From NCBI RefSeq assembly GCF_004337985.1, contig NC_043743.1, positions 1,327,366-1,391,365 of the forward strand: DNA of 64,000 bases. Direction: 5' to 3'. Position 1 is the stretch's first letter. Each line of letters opens with the position of its first letter. The stretch comes from Pyricularia pennisetigena. Its lineage: Eukaryota > Ascomycota > Sordariomycetes > Magnaporthales > Pyriculariaceae. This document shows, piece after piece, positions 59,551 to 64,000 of the stretch. The notes beneath the pieces are model-generated. The model ran no database searches and had not been told where the DNA came from. It worked only from the letters and a program-made list of their open reading frames with translations. Made by a program: the position numbers and the translations under genes.

Positions 59551-61888
59551 GTTTCATCTGCTAGATATCATGATGCTTCTGAGAGATTCTCAAGGTATCC
59601 GATCATAATTCAAGGTGTAATATCAGGCTTCCAATCACTGTTCATTGTCTTTGTCATCGGAATTTTCAAGGCTCATTCCCAAGTTTCAATTGCAGTGATG
59701 TACGTAGGTCAGGCCTTGACAAATACCGTGATTTGATAGATCCCTGCCAATAACAAGTGGATCCCACAATTGATGTCATTACCCGAGCACGGGCCACTAG
59801 TGTCCTTTTGTTGCCGGGCCTTCGGTCTCTGATGCTGTCCGAGGGATTGATTTATCCAACGATCGCGGTACAGTAAGTATTACACGTTCTATTACCTTCT
59901 TAGGCGCCTCTCTTGCTGCAGTCTACAGGAAGCACCATGAAGGAAGTGCAATTCGTTGACCAAAGTTTGTCGGTGCCCAGATGTTTCCAATGACAGACTG
60001 CATTCAGCACGTGACTGCAAAGAAAAGGCAGGCCGCCAGCAGCAATGCAAAATTTATTTCCGGCTGGGCACTCACAATTCATCCGGTCCATCCATCCCCG
60101 ATATTGCAGTTGAGAGCATTTCTCTCTCGCTTGCTGCAATGATGCGACCTGTTCGCTTTGCATCTTTCCCTCGCTTATCACAACACGCCTTCAACCTGCA
60201 GACCACCTGTGTTCATTCAAACCAAAAACCAAAAGCTTGGTTCGTCTTGACCGCCAAAATCGCGCCTGAGCGCGCTAATTCACAAAAGCTCTGTGGACTG
60301 CCGAGCGGCAGCTTTCGACGCTAACAACCGCGGAATCCCCGCCGGAATGCTTATCACCGGGTCCCCCCCAGGCCAGCCTTACAACCTGCCCAACCTGGCC
60401 AACAACCACCGCATGCATACTTCTAAGTATCCATTTCGCCCAAAGTGAAATTTGACTGACAGGATCAACAGCTGATTTCCCCGGTGCCGATGCATCCTTG
60501 GATGTGTGGAGGGGAGGGGAAAATCCCTTGGCTTTCTTTATATCACAGACATGAGATGTGACTGATACGAGTCCCACACGATTAGGACGTTGGCCTTGCG
60601 GACGGCTTGATGGCCTGCAATCCATAATGCAAAGGCGATAGAATAAAAAAGTAAAAAAGAAACTTTCATACAAGCCAAAATTTATCTCTGGGTCAATTTC
60701 CCTCGCCTCGCGGAGCAATTATGCCAGGAAAGATCGGCACGAAATGTCAACTGGGTCAATCAAAGACATGCACATTCGGTTAACAACGACACCAACAACA
60801 TCTTGGCAAAATCCACAAAGCTACGGTGCTTCACCTCCCATTGGCCCTGTTAGCGCGGGACCATATATCCTCCCAAGCTGTCGGATCTACCCTTCCCTAC
60901 AACCTGCGGGTTTGTCCATACAATGGTGGCCTGGGCGACAAGGGCCGTAGAGAAAAAGAAAAAAAAAACATGGTACGGTCTTGCTTGTGTACGGGTGTGG
61001 TAGAATCCCGCGCCAGACCTCCACATCCATCAGGATCGCTTGTTCCCCACCACCCTTGACAGCAACAACATCGCCATGGGGAGGCCTGCATGGCCTGATA
61101 GGCTGCAGTTGGGCAGTGTACGCACAATCCCTCCACCAGTCTCTGCTATACGAACCAAGGTACCTTGAAATCCCCTCCTTGGTTCAATAGAGGGCCGCAT
61201 ATGCAGCGATGCCTGTGAGGACTGGGAACACCGCGTAAAAGTTCCAACACAGGTGCTGCGCCAGTATTAAGATCTGGCACATCCTGCCAACAAGTCCATC
61301 ACAGCAACGGTCGGCATGTGCTGTTGTGTAACCAGGCCAGGGTGGTGTCCATCAATACTGGCCAAGCAAGTTCTTTGGTTGGTTTAGATATTTCACAGAG
61401 CCTGACCGGGCAAAAAAAACAGGCAGGGCCTCTCCGCATTATTCTACTTGTCTGGCTAAACTCGCAAGCCCACAAGACCCCTGCTTACTTCTTGTACAGG
61501 TAGGAGCTGTGCTGCTCGGCTAGGCTATGTAATGACTCTGAGGTCCTAGATGGACGGTGTCGGCGTTGTAACCAGTTTTGACGTGCAGATGGCAAGCGCC
61601 TGCACCAAGATGCTTTCTGCCCCCACCCCCCAGTCGGATACAACCGATATACATATTGCCAACATTTCCGGCTTACCTGCCTCGGAATTTATGATCCTCC
61701 ATCCACTTTTCAAAACGACCCCTTACGCTTGAGAAGTTGTCGTTCAAAAATCTTCATGTCTTGGACGACAAAGGGTTCACCACTCGGGCGGAAGCGGGAA
61801 TCTAACGACATATTGCCCATCCCCTTCCGTCGTCAAACGCGCAAGTGAAGGGTCGAGCTGTCGCTGTCGCCGCGGCTTCCACACCACG
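59551..61888. other. Divergent intergenic region between lipase and RTA1-type genes
   Basis: About 2.3 kb without a supported gene. ORFs such as 60275-60718 (minus) and 59956-60324 (plus) have no domain features. Confidence 0.5.
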
Positions 61889-63366
61889 ATGGCGGCATTA
61901 ACGATGCATGATTGTGACATCAACTCATGCCCTGTTCCAAGCGGTTTTGTCAACACAACACCCCACCTGCCAGGCAACGCCGTTCTTTTGGCCAGCTTTG
62001 CTATGGCCATTCCCATAAATGTATACTTTGGGGTTAGACATGAGACTCCTCTTTACACCCTTCTTTTAGTCGCCGGCATACTGCTCGAGATCATCGGTCA
62101 TATTGGCAACATTCTGTTGAGAGATAACCTCGCCAGTCGTCCCTTCTTCACCATGTACATGGTGGGCTCCATCACAGGTCCAACCTTTATCGCTGCAGCG
62201 GTTTACGCCGTGCTGCCACACATCCTATCAGTATATGGCACGAGGTTTTGCGAGATACCTTCGCCCTTGTGGCTTGGATTGCTCTTTTTTGGCTTCGACG
62301 TCTTCACACTTGCATTCCAGATTGTGGGCTGCGTGTTCACTGTCGACGGCATTGCAAGACCCGAGGTAAGTTTTTTTTTTTTTCATCCAAGACTTTGACA
62401 CGGCTCACAGTGACTTTTGCTTACACTGAAGACAATTATGTAGATGAGTCAGGGCGTCAACATATTACTTGCCGGCTTGGCTATCCAAGTTGCAAGTTTG
62501 CTGCTATATTTTGGCGTCTACTACGGATTTGTGTCGAGAATTTCAAGGCACCGAAACCGTCTCGAAGAGAAACATTCCCATATCTATCTTTCGCAACGCT
62601 TTAGGATATTCCTTGTTTGTTAGTTATCTTTTTTCCCTTTGTCTGCCCATCCAAAGGCTGCAGTGTGTCCGCCTGAAGCTATCCGCAAATTGGCGCAAAA
62701 GCTAACTATCTTTTATTCCTTCCAGGTCTGCAATCAGCGGCGGCCTTGATTCTCGTGAGAACAATCGCCAGGATAGTCCAGATCTCAGGTGGCATCGCCT
62801 CAGATCTTTTTCAGTCTCAGACGCTGAGCCTGGTCCTCGACAGCGCTATGATTCTGCTTGCCTGTATCGCTCTTACAGTTATCCCGCCGGGCGTCGCGTT
62901 TGGAACTCGTGCCTGGAACGAGACTGCGCCACACATGATCGGCTTTTCTACAAACGGAACATACAGGAGTGAGGGTAGCAGAAGCGTTCATAACTACTCC
63001 CTTCAGTCCCACCGCGGTTCGTCGTCACCTGTGCAGGCGCCGTACCACTCCACACCCTACCAACCCATCATGCCTCTCCGCGGGCAGCAAGCCAGGGGTT
63101 ATGCGGATCAGGTGCCGGCGCACTACCAGTTCCCAAACTTGCACAAGTCAACGACAAAGCCGCGGCCCATCCGTGTGGCTCCCTACAGGCCAGACGACGA
63201 CGACGGTATAAGTAGAGCCGTGGGCAGTGCGGAACTCATGCAGCCGGGGTCTGCGGGCAGCCAGACCAGTCCTCTATCCAACTCACAGTATGGATACGAC
63301 AAACAAGGCTCGAAGCGATACTCGCCGCGGCAAAGTGACATGGTTAAAGATGAGGCGCTTTGGTGA
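61889..63366 (+). CDS. RTA1-family lipid-translocating exporter-like membrane protein
   Basis: Three exons, 61889-62365, 62444-62618 and 62726-63366, total 430 residues. Several hydrophobic spans can be seen in the first ~290 residues, consistent with the seven-span RTA1 layout. Family features include Y-T-L-L-L-V-A-G, L-E-I-I-G-H-I-G, F-T-M-Y-M-V, F-D-V-F-T-L-A-F-Q-I-V-G, then after the first intron Q-G-V-N-I-L-L-A-G-L-A-I-Q. The end of the second exon (F-R-I-F-L-V joined to C) uses a GTTAGT donor, which restores the frame into I-L-V-R-T-I-A-R-I-V-Q. The last ~140 residues are a hydrophilic, proline- and serine-rich cytosolic tail. Members such as Rsb1 and Rta1 are linked to sphingoid base export and azole or toxicant resistance; the substrate here is not known. 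Confidence 0.9.
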
Positions 63367-64000
63367 ACAGGCATGTTGGCTTGTGCTCAGTCTGTTGACC
63401 TGTCTGGTTCGCTTCTATGATCGACAGATGTATTTCAACCAATACAGTTGTCTATAAATGTCTTTGTTGAAAGTTTTTACGTTTGGCTATCTGATATTGT
63501 TTTTGGAGATTTGTTTTCTTGGGTTTACGAAGGTGTTTGTTCTTTCTGGGTGTTCAAGCGTGATACCCTACACTGTCCTTTTCTCTGTGGTTTGCAAGCT
63601 AGTCTCTGCTACTTTTGTGACTTTATTTGAAGTCACAGGTGACTTTTGACCTTACTTGGCGGGCGCTTTGTTTTTCTGTTAGTCTATCTGGATAAGTGGC
63701 AGCTGCCGTTAGCGATTTTTCTTTTCTTTTGGTATCAAAACCTAAACCGTATATTTGTGGGATCCTCTTTCATGCCTCGCATCACATTAGAGTTCCGTTG
63801 AAAACCTTCATACATGCTATACCTGAGATGTAGGCGTGCAATAGCAAACGCCCACTTTACGGAATGAACATGCCACAACACGTTAAAATTGCAACCCCCC
63901 CTCCCTGCTTACAGCGCTAGTCCGCGATCGCCCGCCGTGCCGTACCACTCCTAGCCTTGTCAACTGTTTGGGCTGCACACCAACTACGACCATCCAGGGT
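63367..64000. other. 3' region of the RTA1-type gene, right window edge
   Basis: Presumed 3' untranslated region followed by spacer. No gene start is visible before the window ends. Confidence 0.5.

Overview
The window is nuclear DNA from a filamentous ascomycete, most likely a sordariomycete. Protein genes are interrupted by short introns (about 50-150 nt) with GTAAGT/GTATGT-type donors and TACTAAC/CTAAC-like branch points. The gene set (KEX1, DRE2, SFM1, RTA1-type exporter, MARVEL protein, AIM24/DUF124 protein with a proline-rich N-terminus) is typical of Pezizomycotina. A placement near Magnaporthales is only an impression from protein similarity. I see no bacterial genes, CRISPR array, rRNA gene or intact transposon.

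Layout. 0-7.3 kb: a small MIM2-like mitochondrial import gene (+), an unrecognised and possibly decayed glycoprotein gene (+), a four-span MARVEL protein (+) and an intron-containing tRNA-Met (+). 7.25-26.67 kb: about 19.4 kb with one convincing protein gene, a 149-codon ORF on the minus strand at 15.9-16.4 kb; the rest is homopolymer tracts, purine tracts and microsatellites. 26.7-31.2 kb: a divergent pair, a DUF1279/FAM210-like mitochondrial protein (-) and an AIM24-family protein (+) with two inferred microexons. 32.8-39.3 kb: a 674-residue low-complexity protein (+) and a pseudokinase-ankyrin protein (+). 39.9-45.9 kb: SUB1/PC4 (+), a secreted GMC oxidoreductase (+) and mitochondrial methionyl-tRNA formyltransferase (+). 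46.6-47.1 kb: an STF2/TMA10-like gene (-) whose start codon appears to be split by an intron. 51.0-63.4 kb: DRE2 (+), KEX1 (-), SFM1 (+), a TGL2-like lipase (-) and an RTA1-type membrane protein (+).

Exon structures were worked out by hand from splice signals, reading frame and family fit; all quoted multi-exon genes close to a whole number of codons unless stated. Several genes have mitochondrial roles or relatives (MIM2, DUF1279, AIM24, FMT1, TGL2-like lipase), and DRE2 serves iron-sulfur assembly. They are not arranged as an operon and the co-location may be chance. The least explained parts are the gene-poor block with its lone 149-codon gene, the pseudokinase-ankyrin gene, and a direct repeat carrying two CCG-N3-CGG sites upstream of the GMC oxidoreductase.
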